Part shown: positions 17,686 through 25,885 of the stretch, in pieces
How the letters are laid out: the number at the start of each line of letters is the position of its first letter
Position numbering within the stretch: position 1 is the first letter of the stretch
NCBI GenBank assembly: GCA_024695285.1
Contig: JAILIM010000090.1
Span: 1 to 64,000 of the forward strand
Reading direction: 5' to 3'
DNA: 64,000 nt
From: Bacteroidales bacterium
GTDB lineage: Bacteria; Bacteroidota; Bacteroidia; Bacteroidales; UBA932
Made by a program: the position numbers and the translations under genes
The notes under the pieces: model-generated
Databases searched by the model: none
The model's input: only the letters and a program-made list of their open reading frames with translations
What the model was told of the DNA's origin: nothing

Positions 17686-18603
17686 ATGATGAATATCAAA
17701 ATGTTTATGGTTGCTGCCGGACTCTGTCTGGCAGCAACGCTTTCCGCCCAGAACAAGGGCTTCGTGTCCGTGCCCCTTTCAACCGACAGCTTCTCCAACA
17801 GGCATATCACCGCCTTCGAGAAAGCCAACTATCAGGGCATGGATTGCTACAAAAACTACGTTGTCAGTCTCCGGCACACCGGCATAGCCACCGTCTGGAA
17901 ATACGACGGCAAGGACGGTCTGGAGAAGCTCGGACACTTCAACCTCGCCACACATGACGAAGTGAACCATTCCAACGTCTGTTCCTTCGGCGTGGAAAAG
18001 TTCGACAAGGCCGACCCGATGCCGGTCATTTACGTGAGCCAGTGCCACAAGAAGCCTTACAACGGACGCAAGGATGTGCTTTTCGTTGAGCGCATCAATC
18101 CTGACTTCCAGAGTTCCTCGCTGGTGCAGACCATCCACTTCGACGATGTGGACGCCCTGTTCGGATACGCCCTCCAGTGGGTCGTGGACAGGAAGAACAA
18201 GTGCCTCTACGGCTTCGGCAACACCACCTTCGACAAGGATGTCGAAAACAACAGGCACCGCATCATCAAGTTCCGCCTTCCGAAGATTTCCGAGGGCGAC
18301 GTGGTATTCACCAAGGACGATATCATCGAAACCTACTGCGTCGAGGACTATGGCTTGAAGTACGCCACCATCGGCCAGGGTCTCTGCATATCCAAGGGCC
18401 GCCTGATGATGCCCACCGGCCTCGGTACGCCCGAATACCCCAGCTACCTCTTCGTATGGGACCTCAAGAAACGCCGTCCCGTCGAGGTGCTTGACATGGG
18501 CCGCGGCACCACCGGCGAACTCGAAGACCTCGCCGAGTACAAGTGCGGCCGTTACCTGGTCCAGGGCCAGGACGGCTTGTTTGAAATGCGTTACCGTAAA
18601 TAA
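17686..18603 (+). CDS. Exported protein of unknown function
   Basis: A 305-aa protein with signal peptide (MFMVAAGLCLAATLSAQ) and a beta-rich body: repeated short strands such as VVSLRHTGIATVWKYDG, PVIYVSQCHKK, LYGFGNTTF and PSYLFVWDLKKRRPVEVLDM suggest a small beta-propeller. I do not recognise a named family. It begins one base after the nucleoside hydrolase-like stop, so the two exported proteins are probably made together and may work on the same ligand. No catalytic motif can be picked out. Confidence 0.6.
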   Translation: MMNIKMFMVAAGLCLAATLSAQNKGFVSVPLSTDSFSNRHITAFEKANYQGMDCYKNYVVSLRHTGIATVWKYDGKDGLEKLGHFNLATHDEVNHSNVCSFGVEKFDKADPMPVIYVSQCHKKPYNGRKDVLFVERINPDFQSSSLVQTIHFDDVDALFGYALQWVVDRKNKCLYGFGNTTFDKDVENNRHRIIKFRLPKISEGDVVFTKDDIIETYCVEDYGLKYATIGQGLCISKGRLMMPTGLGTPEYPSYLFVWDLKKRRPVEVLDMGRGTTGELEDLAEYKCGRYLVQGQDGLFEMRYRK

Positions 18604-18605
18604 TC

Positions 18606-19652
18606 ATGGATCTCCACTGCGAAGCCATACTGGACGAGTACAGGGAAAACCTTCCCCGCTTCCTTGAAGTCAAGGATGAAGTACTCTCCACTCTGAAGTC
18701 CACCTTCGACGAGGCCGGCCTCCTCCTTGCCGGCCTCGAATCGAGGGTCAAGACCGAAAAATCGCTTGCCGGCAAACTCGAGCTCAAAGGTCATAAATAC
18801 AGCACCCTGGCCGACATCACCGACATCATCGGCCTGCGTATCATCACCTTCTACATCGATGACGTGGACAAGGTGGCTTCCGCCGTAGAGCGCCTTTTCA
18901 CAGTGGACTGGGAGAACTCCGTGGACAAACGCAAGATCCACGAAATCGACAGCTTCGGCTACCTTTCCCTCCACTATATCTGCTCGCGCCCGGATTTCCC
19001 CTACCGTTTCGAAATCCAGATGCGCACCGTGCTGCAGCACGCCTGGGCCAACATGAACCACGACACCGGCTACAAGAGCGGCGTGGAGGTGCCCAAGCGC
19101 TACCTGCGCAACCTCAGCCGCCTCGCCGGCATGCTTGAGCTGGTGGACGAGCAGTTCAGCCTTATCCGCAGCGAGCTCACAGACTATCGCCGCAAGGTGC
19201 AGGCGCTCGTGGCGTCCGGCAACCTCGACGAAGTCCCCCTGGACGGCGACACATTCCGCAGTTTCCTCGGGCTCCGTCCCTTCGACCAGCTCAACCGCAG
19301 GATCGCTTCAGTCAACCAGGCCGAGATCCAGGAAGTTTCTCTGCTGAATTTCATACCGGTTTTCAAGGCGATGGGCTGCAACACCCTCGGCGACATTACG
19401 AAGATTATAAAAGAATACTCCGAAGGGGCATACCAGATAGCCTGCTACCAGATAGGCCTGACCGACCTGGACATCATTTCCTCGTCCATCGGCCCCCAGG
19501 ACCTCTGCATAGCCTTTATACTCAAGAATGGCGGCGGCAGGGCCGGACTGAAACTGATGTTCGATGCCCTCAACGGCCCGTCCGAGAGCAACGAGTCCAT
19601 AGCCGCCTTCCTTATGGAACAGGCTCAGGACCTGCCTTTTATGAATCAATAA
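18606..19652 (+). CDS. RelA/SpoT-domain (p)ppGpp synthetase-like protein (small alarmone synthetase type)
   Basis: A 348-aa cytoplasmic protein. Residues ~1-165 match the RelA/SpoT nucleotidyltransferase domain, which transfers pyrophosphate from ATP to GDP/GTP: ESRVKTEKSLAGK (Arg47, Lys49, Ser53), TDIIGLRII (acidic metal ligand at 73), GYLSLHYI (stacking Tyr119, His123), EIQMRT (136-141), and HAWANMNHDTGYK. The usual Arg of GYRSxH is Leu here. The C-terminal ~180 residues carry no TGS, ACT or HD domain I can identify. The next gene encodes a separate HD hydrolase 3 bp downstream, so the synthetase and hydrolase halves of an RSH enzyme are split. Product (pppGpp, ppApp or other) is not predictable. 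Confidence 0.85.
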   Translation: MDLHCEAILDEYRENLPRFLEVKDEVLSTLKSTFDEAGLLLAGLESRVKTEKSLAGKLELKGHKYSTLADITDIIGLRIITFYIDDVDKVASAVERLFTVDWENSVDKRKIHEIDSFGYLSLHYICSRPDFPYRFEIQMRTVLQHAWANMNHDTGYKSGVEVPKRYLRNLSRLAGMLELVDEQFSLIRSELTDYRRKVQALVASGNLDEVPLDGDTFRSFLGLRPFDQLNRRIASVNQAEIQEVSLLNFIPVFKAMGCNTLGDITKIIKEYSEGAYQIACYQIGLTDLDIISSSIGPQDLCIAFILKNGGGRAGLKLMFDALNGPSESNESIAAFLMEQAQDLPFMNQ

Positions 19653-19655
19653 CTT

Positions 19656-20234
19656 ATGGCCAACAAACCCCTCGATACCTCCCTTCTTGACCGGGCCATA
19701 GTGTTCGCGGTCAAGGCCCACGCCGGCACCGAGAGGCGCGGCAAGGGCTTCCCCTATATAGTCCATCCTATGGAAGCGATGGAAATAGTATCCACAATGA
19801 CCGCCGACCAGGAGTTGCTCGCCGCTGCCGCGCTCCACGACGTGGTCGAAGACACCCCTTTCACTGAAGAGGACATACGTGCCGAATTCGGCGACAGGAT
19901 TGCCTCCCTGGTGGCCGACGAAAGCGACACTTTCGAGGAAGGCGTCAGCGAAGAGGACAGCTGGCACAGCCGCAAGCGCGCCGCGATAGAAAGGCTCGCG
20001 AAGGCTTCCCGGGACGCCAAGATGGTCGCCTTGGGAGACAAGCTTTCCAACATGAGGGCCATAGCCCGCGACTATTCCATACTCGGCGACAAACTCTGGG
20101 ACATATTCCACGCCAAAGACCCCAAAGACCACGAGTGGCACTACAGGGGCCTGGCAGACTCCCTCCGCGAACTGGAGGACACATTTGCATTCCGCGAATT
20201 CGAGCGGCTCATAAATCAGGTATTCAGTAAATAG
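19656..20234 (+). CDS. SpoT-like HD-domain alarmone hydrolase (small alarmone hydrolase type)
   Basis: A 192-aa single-domain protein of the HD superfamily. Metal and catalytic residues of SpoT/MESH1-type hydrolases are present: GKGFPYIVHPMEA (His37), LHDVVEDT (His61, Asp62, Glu65, Asp66) and ALGDKLSNM (Asp128, Asn132). The family removes the 3'-pyrophosphate of (p)ppGpp or related alarmones with Mn2+. It follows the synthetase gene by 3 bp and precedes the kinase-like gene by 1 bp, so it likely counteracts the neighbouring synthetase. Confidence 0.88.
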   Translation: MANKPLDTSLLDRAIVFAVKAHAGTERRGKGFPYIVHPMEAMEIVSTMTADQELLAAAALHDVVEDTPFTEEDIRAEFGDRIASLVADESDTFEEGVSEEDSWHSRKRAAIERLAKASRDAKMVALGDKLSNMRAIARDYSILGDKLWDIFHAKDPKDHEWHYRGLADSLRELEDTFAFREFERLINQVFSK

Positions 20235-20235
20235 C

Positions 20236-21066
20236 ATGAAAGCAATCCCCATCAATATGGACGATTACGTCCTCTCCGGCGGAGGAGCCAACGGAGAAAG
20301 CTACGACCATCGCGACGACCCTTCCGTGATGCTCAAACTCTACTTCCCCGGCAAGATACAGCAGCCGCTCGACGAAATGCTGCTCGCCAGGAAGGTCTAT
20401 GACCTCGGCATACCCACCCCGGAGCCCGGCGAATACGTGGTTACTCCGGACGGCCGGTACGGAATACGCTTCCACCGCATCCTGGGGAAAAAGTCCTATG
20501 CACGCGCAGTTGCGGACAATCCCGAAAAGATCCAGCAGTATGCCGGAGAATTTGCCCAGTGCTGCACCGAGCTGCACCGTATCCACGTGGATACCAATGA
20601 ATTCGAAAACGTCAAGGAACGCTACTACCGCCTGCTGGAAGAGAATCCCTTCTTCACCCCCGCGCAGAAAGACAGGCTGGGCCGCTTCATCTCCGACGCC
20701 CCCGACACCGACACCGCCATCCACGGCGACCTGCAGTTCGGCAACGTGATATTCGTCGGCGACCAGCGCTACTTCATCGACCTGGGCGACTTCTGCTACG
20801 GCTACAAGCTCTTCGACACCGGAATGGTCTATCTGTGCTGCTGCCTGAGCAAGGAAGAATTCATCCAGGAAGCCTTCCACATGCCCAAGCCCACAGCCAT
20901 CAAGTTCTGGCAGTGCTTTGCCCACGCCTACTTCGGAGCCGACCGGACCCTCCGCGACATCGAAGAAGAGATCCGTCCCTACGCCGGGCTCAAGACCCTG
21001 ATCGTGGAGCGCGACACCAAATGCCCTATGCCCGAGTTGCGGGAGGGCCTGAGTTCACTGTTATGA
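20236..21066 (+). CDS. Aminoglycoside phosphotransferase-fold kinase
   Basis: A 276-aa cytoplasmic protein of the APH/choline-kinase fold. It shows the catalytic loop TAIHGDLQFGNVIF (HGDxxxxN) and the metal-binding FIDLGDFCYG, with N-lobe VMLKLYFP (probable ATP-binding Lys) and hinge-like segments before. I recall similar proteins annotated as a TIGR02172-type phosphotransferase in gut bacteria. The substrate could be a small molecule or a protein. It lies between the hydrolase gene (1 bp gap) and the phosphatase gene (ATGA overlap), which argues for a signalling rather than a resistance role. Confidence 0.75.
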   Translation: MKAIPINMDDYVLSGGGANGESYDHRDDPSVMLKLYFPGKIQQPLDEMLLARKVYDLGIPTPEPGEYVVTPDGRYGIRFHRILGKKSYARAVADNPEKIQQYAGEFAQCCTELHRIHVDTNEFENVKERYYRLLEENPFFTPAQKDRLGRFISDAPDTDTAIHGDLQFGNVIFVGDQRYFIDLGDFCYGYKLFDTGMVYLCCCLSKEEFIQEAFHMPKPTAIKFWQCFAHAYFGADRTLRDIEEEIRPYAGLKTLIVERDTKCPMPELREGLSSLL

Positions 21067-23258
21067 AAATGAAAGAAGCACTTGGAAATTCCTCCATAAG
21101 GGATTTCGCCAGGGGCGGCCTGATGCTGATCCTCATCGCCGCGTTGACGTTGGAAGCGACCTCCATCATACAGTTTTACTTCTCCCAGAAAGGGATAAAG
21201 GAGGAAGCCAGCCTTAAGGCGGAAAGTGAAATGGAAGCCACCCAGCTGAAGATACTGGACGTTGTGGACCAGGCCGAGGCAGCGGTCCGCAACAGCATAT
21301 GGATTGCCCAGTGGTGCCTGGATTTTCCGGACAGCCTTCCTTCCGTTGCACGGCGCATCGTCACCGACAATCCGGTGGTCGCCGGCTCCACCGTAGCCCT
21401 GGTGCCCGGTTACAGCAAGCGGCGCCCTCTGTTTTCCCCCTACTGCCACAAAGTGCCCGGCTTAGACACATTGTGCTTCAAGTCGCTTGCAACTCCCGAG
21501 TACGACTACCCTTCCCAGAGTTGGTTCACCGAGCCCCTGCGCCTCGGTAAAGGCTACTGGTCAGAGCCTTATATCGATGAAGGCGGCGGCGAAATGCTGA
21601 TGACCACTTATTCGGTGCCCATCTTCGACCGCAAGGGACAGGCGGCGGCTGTGCTGACCGCAGACATCTCGCTCGACTGGCTGACGGAACTCGTGGGTGG
21701 CATAGAAGTGTATCCCAATGCCTTCAACCTGGTGATCAGCCGTGAAGGCCAGCTGATGGTCTGCCCCGCCGAGAGCCTCGTGATGCAGCGCACGTTCATG
21801 GATATGGCAGCAAAGGCCGAAGACACAACCACCATCAATAAACTCGGACGCTCGATGATGAGCGGAGGCTCAGGCCAGATGGTGTTCAAGCAGAAGGGCA
21901 AGAAATACCATGCCTTCTTCGCCCCGGTGGAACGCACGGGCTGGTCCATTTCCATTTTCATCCCCGATTCCGAAATCTACGGCAGCATCCGGCGCGTGGG
22001 CGCCTTCGTCAAGCTGCTCCAGATACTTGGCATCTTGATGCTCATCCTGATTCTCCGGGCAGTCGCCAAGAACCAGATGAAATACAAGGAGATAGCCGAC
22101 AAGAAAGAGAGGATAGAGAACGAGCTCCAGATCGCCCGCGGCATCCAGATGTCCATGATTCCCAAGACTTTCCCTCCGTTCCCGGAAAGGCACGACCTGG
22201 ATATATGCGGCATTATCGTACCGGCGAAGGAGGTCGGCGGCGACCTCTACGACTTCTTCATCCGCGACGAGAAGCTCTTCTTCTGCATCGGCGACGTGTC
22301 GGGCAAGGGAGTGCCGGCGGCGCTGGTGATGGCCGTGACCAGGAGCCTCTTCCGCAACGTGGCAGGCCACGAAGACAGCCCGCAGCGCATAGTCTCCGAC
22401 ATGAACGCGTCGCTCTCAGACATGAACGAAAGCAACATGTTCGTGACCTTCTTCTGCGGCGTTCTGGACCTCACCGACGGGCACCTGCGCTACTGCAACG
22501 CAGGGCACAACGCCCCCATGATACTGACTACCGACAAACGTATACTGCCGACCATGCCCAACCTGCCTCTCGGCATCATGCCCGACATGGAATACAAGGA
22601 GCAGGAGCGTTACCTGTGCTACGACGACGCCATTTTCCTCTACACGGACGGCGTGACTGAGGCCGAGAACACTGCGCACGAGCAGTTCGGCGAAGAGCGT
22701 ATGTCCAACGTGCTTTCAGAGCGCAGAAGCTCCTCCGGATACCTTAAGGCGATGGAGGAGGCCGTGGCCGCCTTCGTTGGCGGCGCAGATCCTAGCGACG
22801 ACATTACCATGCTATTCATCCACTACCTCAACGACAAGGCCCCGGAGAGCGACGAACGCCACCTTACTCTCCACAATGACATCAACCAGATTCCGCGCCT
22901 GGCCAGCTTCATCGACGGCATTGCCGAAAGCGCCGGACTTGACATGTCGCTCTGCATGAGCCTTAACCTGGCGATGGAGGAGGCCGTCACGAACGTGATG
23001 CTGTATGCCTACCCCAAAGGCACCGACGGCATCATCGACGTGGAAGCCTACATCCACCCGGACATGCTGGAATTCACGATTTCCGACAGCGGCGTCGAGT
23101 TCGACCCGACCGCCGCGCCTGATGCCGACACATCCCTTAAGGCTGAAGACAGGAAGATCGGAGGGCTCGGCATACACCTTGTCCGTCAAATCATGGACTC
23201 GGTGACATACACCCAAGAGAATGGGAAGAACTATTTATCGATGACAAAAAAGCTTTAG
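21063..23258 (+). CDS. Membrane sensor PP2C (SpoIIE/RsbU-type) phosphatase with C-terminal RsbW-like ATPase domain
   Basis: A 731-aa inner-membrane protein. Residues ~20-42 form a first membrane helix, ~45-330 an extracytoplasmic dCache-like sensor (PSQSWFTEPLRLGKGYWSEPYID), and ~335-355 a second helix. A coiled segment (IENELQIARGIQMSMIPK) leads into a PP2C domain with KEVGGDLYDFF, GDVSGKGVPAALVM, YCNAGHNAP and LFLYTDGVTEAEN-like motifs. The C-terminal ~140 residues are a GHKL ATPase: LNLAMEEAVTNVMLYAYP (N box), FTISDSGVEFDP (G1), KIGGLGIHLVRQ (G2). The phosphatase and anti-sigma-kinase activities of a partner switch are therefore fused. The STAS gene 3 bp downstream is the obvious substrate. 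Confidence 0.9.
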   Translation: MKMKEALGNSSIRDFARGGLMLILIAALTLEATSIIQFYFSQKGIKEEASLKAESEMEATQLKILDVVDQAEAAVRNSIWIAQWCLDFPDSLPSVARRIVTDNPVVAGSTVALVPGYSKRRPLFSPYCHKVPGLDTLCFKSLATPEYDYPSQSWFTEPLRLGKGYWSEPYIDEGGGEMLMTTYSVPIFDRKGQAAAVLTADISLDWLTELVGGIEVYPNAFNLVISREGQLMVCPAESLVMQRTFMDMAAKAEDTTTINKLGRSMMSGGSGQMVFKQKGKKYHAFFAPVERTGWSISIFIPDSEIYGSIRRVGAFVKLLQILGILMLILILRAVAKNQMKYKEIADKKERIENELQIARGIQMSMIPKTFPPFPERHDLDICGIIVPAKEVGGDLYDFFIRDEKLFFCIGDVSGKGVPAALVMAVTRSLFRNVAGHEDSPQRIVSDMNASLSDMNESNMFVTFFCGVLDLTDGHLRYCNAGHNAPMILTTDKRILPTMPNLPLGIMPDMEYKEQERYLCYDDAIFLYTDGVTEAENTAHEQFGEERMSNVLSERRSSSGYLKAMEEAVAAFVGGADPSDDITMLFIHYLNDKAPESDERHLTLHNDINQIPRLASFIDGIAESAGLDMSLCMSLNLAMEEAVTNVMLYAYPKGTDGIIDVEAYIHPDMLEFTISDSGVEFDPTAAPDADTSLKAEDRKIGGLGIHLVRQIMDSVTYTQENGKNYLSMTKKL

Positions 23259-23261
23259 AAT

Positions 23262-23564
23262 ATGGAAGTACTTATCAACAAAGAAGAATCAGGCATCATC
23301 GTGTCATTCATCGGCCGCCTTGACACCCCGGCCTCCATCGATGCCTCCAAAGCCATCGAGCCCGTGCTCGACGAGGCAGACAAGACTATCATCCTGGAAT
23401 GCAAGGACTTGAGCTATATATCCAGCTCCGGCCTCCGCATTTTCCTGACCATCCGCAAAGCAGCAGCCGGCAAGGGCGGCAAGGTCATCGTCCGCAACAT
23501 CAGCGACGACATCCGCCACGTCTTCATGATGACCGGCTTCCTCAACCTCTTCGAAATCCAGTAG
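23262..23564 (+). CDS. STAS-domain anti-anti-sigma factor-like protein
   Basis: A 100-aa cytoplasmic STAS protein of SpoIIAA/RsbV type. The motif ECKDLSYISSSGLRIFL carries the serine that is phosphorylated by an RsbW-type kinase and dephosphorylated by a PP2C phosphatase in known partner switches. It is the last gene of the operon and is followed by a strong hairpin. Its ultimate target (a sigma factor or another protein) is not in the window. Confidence 0.9.
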   Translation: MEVLINKEESGIIVSFIGRLDTPASIDASKAIEPVLDEADKTIILECKDLSYISSSGLRIFLTIRKAAAGKGGKVIVRNISDDIRHVFMMTGFLNLFEIQ

Positions 23565-23599
23565 CCGTTCCGGCAGTCACGGGTTGTCTCCCTGCCGGC

Positions 23600-23706
23600 C
23601 GTAAAATGTAAGTTTCTGACAATCAATTAAAACTGAAAGTCCTGGGGGCTGAATCGGCCCCCAGGACTTTCAGTTCTTGCTGATAGCCAACGGTTTACAT
23701 TTTACG
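23600..23706. repeat. Outer 12-bp inverted repeat bracketing the terminator hairpin
   Basis: CGTAAAATGTAA at 23600-23611 is exactly inverted at 23695-23706 (TTACATTTTACG). Between them lies the 17-bp-stem hairpin at 23633-23673. The two arms are 83 bp apart. The nested symmetry may be part of a bidirectional terminator or a small palindromic element. Confidence 0.6.
23633..23673. terminator. Strong hairpin, probable bidirectional terminator
   Basis: Perfect 17-bp stem CTGAAAGTCCTGGGGGC with loop TGAATCG and its exact complement. It sits between the convergent STAS and prolyl oligopeptidase genes. An A-rich stretch precedes it and a short T-containing stretch follows, so it could stop transcription from both sides. 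Confidence 0.8.
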
Positions 23707-23707
23707 C

Positions 23708-25798
23708 TCAGTACTTAATTCCGACGTTCTTCATTATGAAGGAGTAGATGTCGGCCTGCTCCTCCAGGGCTTTGGCCAGGGGCTTGCCACCGCCGTGGCC
23801 GGCCTTGGTGTCGATGCGGATGATGGCAGGATTCGGCCCTGCGTTGCACTCCTGAAGGGTTGCGGCGAACTTGAACGAGTGTGCCGGAACGACGCGGTCG
23901 TCGTGGTCGGCGGTGGTCACCAGCGTGGCCGGATAGGACACTCCGGGCTTCAGGTTATGCAGCGGTGAATAGCCCAGCAGGTATTCGAACATCTCCTTGC
24001 TCTCCTCGCTGGTGCCGTAGTCGGGGGCCCAGTTCCAGCCTATGGTGAACTTGTGGTAGCGGAGCATATCCATCACGCCGACCTGCGGAATCGCCACGGC
24101 ATACAGGTCGGGACGCTGGGTCATGCAGGCGCCGACAAGCAGGCCGCCGTTCGAGCCGCCCACGATAGCGAGCTTCGACGGGCTTGTGTAGCCTTGGGCG
24201 ATCAGCCATTCGGCCGCCGCTATGAAATCATCGAACACGTTCTGCTTCTGCATCTTAGTGCCGGCGATGTGCCAGGCTTCGCCGTACTCGCTGCCGCCGC
24301 GCAGGTTGACCTGGGCGTAAATGCCGCCGGCTTCGAGCCAAGGGATGCGTGTGCTGGAGAACGAAGGAGGCAGGGAGATGTTGAAGCCGCCGTAGCCGTA
24401 GAGGTAGACGGGATTGGTGCCGTCAAGCTGCAGGCCTTTGCGGCAGGTCAGGAACATCGGTATGCGTGTGCCGTCCTTTGAGGGGAAGAACACCTGGACG
24501 CTTTCAAATTCCGACGGGTCGAACGCTACGGCCGGCTGCTTGTAGAGCGTACTCTCAAGAGTCTGGGGATCAAATGAGTAGATGGTGCCCGGGGAGGTGA
24601 ATGAAGAGAAGGACAGGTAGCACCAGGGCTCACCCTTGCGGCTGTTGAATCCGGCACTGCCGACTCCCGGAAGGGGGATTTCACAGCGGCCGGTGCCGTC
24701 GGCGGAGCAGATGTAGGCGTGGGTGGAGGCGTCCTGCGAGTAGCTCAGGATCATCTTGTCGGCCACGAAATCGACCGATTCCAGCACGCAGTCCGATTCG
24801 GGCACGATCTCTTTCCAATTGGCGAGCTGCGGTTTGCGTACGTCCGCAACCATCAGCCTGTTCATCGGGGCGCCGTAGTTGGTGAAAATGTAGATGAGGT
24901 CACCGTCGGTTTCGACCGGGTAGCACTGGCTCTTCATGTCCGGGGTCATCTGCACGAAGCCGCCGCCGCGCCTGAAGTCCATAACGTAGAGGTTGTTGCC
25001 GACGTCGGCGCCGTCTTCCGACATGAATGCCATCGTCTCATCGTCGTTTGTGCTGAGCGTGTAGAAACGCAGGGGCTCGGCGGGATTCGAGAAGAACAGT
25101 TCATCCTCGCTCTGGGGCGTGCCGATGCGGTGGTAGTAGATTTTGTGGACCTCGTTCTTGCCGGAGAATTCGGAGCTTTCGGGGGCATCGTAGGCACTGT
25201 AGTAGAAACCGTCGCCACGCCAGGCGGCGCCGGAGAACTTGGCCCATTCGATGTGGTCCGGGAGCAACGTTTTGGTCTGCATGTCAAGCACATAGAACTC
25301 CTGCCAGTCGCTGCCGCTGCGGGAAATGCTATAGGCCAGGTAGCGGCAGTCGCGGCTGAAGTAGGTGCCCTTCAGCGCCACCGTGCCGTCTTCGCTCAGG
25401 GTGTTGGGGTCCAGCAGCACGCGCGGCTCGCCGTCGGGCGTGTCCATTTCATAGAGCACGCTCTGGTTCTGCAGGCCGTCGTTCTTGTAGAAATACCATT
25501 TGCCGTTGCGGCCGCGGGTCGGCATGCCCACTTTTTCGTAGTCTGCGAGTTCGGTCAGGCGCTTCAGGATTTTGCCCCTGAAGGGAATCTTGCCGAGATA
25601 ATGGGAGCTGTACTTGTTCTGGGCCTCGACCCAGGCGGCGGTTTCTTCGGACCTGTCGTCCTCGAGCCAGCGGTAGGGGTCGGCCACGGTGGTGCCGAAG
25701 TATTCGTCAGTGACGGCTTCCTTGCGGGTCTGCGGAAGCTGCGGGGCGCACGATGCGATTATTACTGCACACATTGCGAAGGGAATCAGATGTTTCAT
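23708..25798 (-). CDS. Prolyl oligopeptidase family (S9A) lipoprotein
   Basis: A 696-aa serine peptidase with a lipoprotein signal ([17 protein letters not shown]). The N-terminal [14 protein letters not shown] and the beta-propeller (~70-400) are typical of prolyl oligopeptidases, which cut after proline in short peptides. The alpha/beta-hydrolase domain has the nucleophile GGSNGGLL, the Asp in [10 protein letters not shown], and the His in KAGHGGGK, so the catalytic triad is complete. The start at 25798 is set by the signal peptide and a consensus promoter 8 bp upstream. It is expressed alone, convergent with the STAS operon and divergent from the GH63-like gene. Confidence 0.94.
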   Translation of the reverse strand: MKHLIPFAMCAVIIASCAPQLPQTRKEAVTDEYFGTTVADPYRWLEDDRSEETAAWVEAQNKYSSHYLGKIPFRGKILKRLTELADYEKVGMPTRGRNGKWYFYKNDGLQNQSVLYEMDTPDGEPRVLLDPNTLSEDGTVALKGTYFSRDCRYLAYSISRSGSDWQEFYVLDMQTKTLLPDHIEWAKFSGAAWRGDGFYYSAYDAPESSEFSGKNEVHKIYYHRIGTPQSEDELFFSNPAEPLRFYTLSTNDDETMAFMSEDGADVGNNLYVMDFRRGGGFVQMTPDMKSQCYPVETDGDLIYIFTNYGAPMNRLMVADVRKPQLANWKEIVPESDCVLESVDFVADKMILSYSQDASTHAYICSADGTGRCEIPLPGVGSAGFNSRKGEPWCYLSFSSFTSPGTIYSFDPQTLESTLYKQPAVAFDPSEFESVQVFFPSKDGTRIPMFLTCRKGLQLDGTNPVYLYGYGGFNISLPPSFSSTRIPWLEAGGIYAQVNLRGGSEYGEAWHIAGTKMQKQNVFDDFIAAAEWLIAQGYTSPSKLAIVGGSNGGLLVGACMTQRPDLYAVAIPQVGVMDMLRYHKFTIGWNWAPDYGTSEESKEMFEYLLGYSPLHNLKPGVSYPATLVTTADHDDRVVPAHSFKFAATLQECNAGPNPAIIRIDTKAGHGGGKPLAKALEEQADIYSFIMKNVGIKY

Positions 25799-25805
25799 AA
25801 CTTTG

Positions 25806-25813
25806 CAAAGGTA
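25806..25813 (-). promoter_or_regulatory. Probable -7 box for the prolyl oligopeptidase gene
   Basis: Minus strand TACCTTTG, an exact TAnnTTTG match, 7 bp before the ATG at 25798; the leader would be almost absent. Confidence 0.55.
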
Positions 25814-25860
25814 CTGTTTTTTAACGAAATATAATTCGGGAGTCTTTCGGGGAAAATGAT

Positions 25861-25880
25861 TATATTTGTGTCCACACACA
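25861..25880 (+). promoter_or_regulatory. -7 box overlapped by a LacI-type operator (site A)
   Basis: TATATTTG at 25861-25868 is an exact -7 match. The palindrome TGTGT-CCAC-ACACA (25867-25880) starts on the last T of the box, so a bound repressor would cover the transcription start. The GH63/MGH1-like gene starts at 25886. The same core recurs at four other places in the window. Confidence 0.65.
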
Positions 25881-25885
25881 CAGAT

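Noticed and set aside
24719..25834. Long open frame antisense to the prolyl oligopeptidase
   Set aside because: The catalytic triad and propeller of the peptidase on the minus strand leave no doubt; the antisense product has no recognisable feature.
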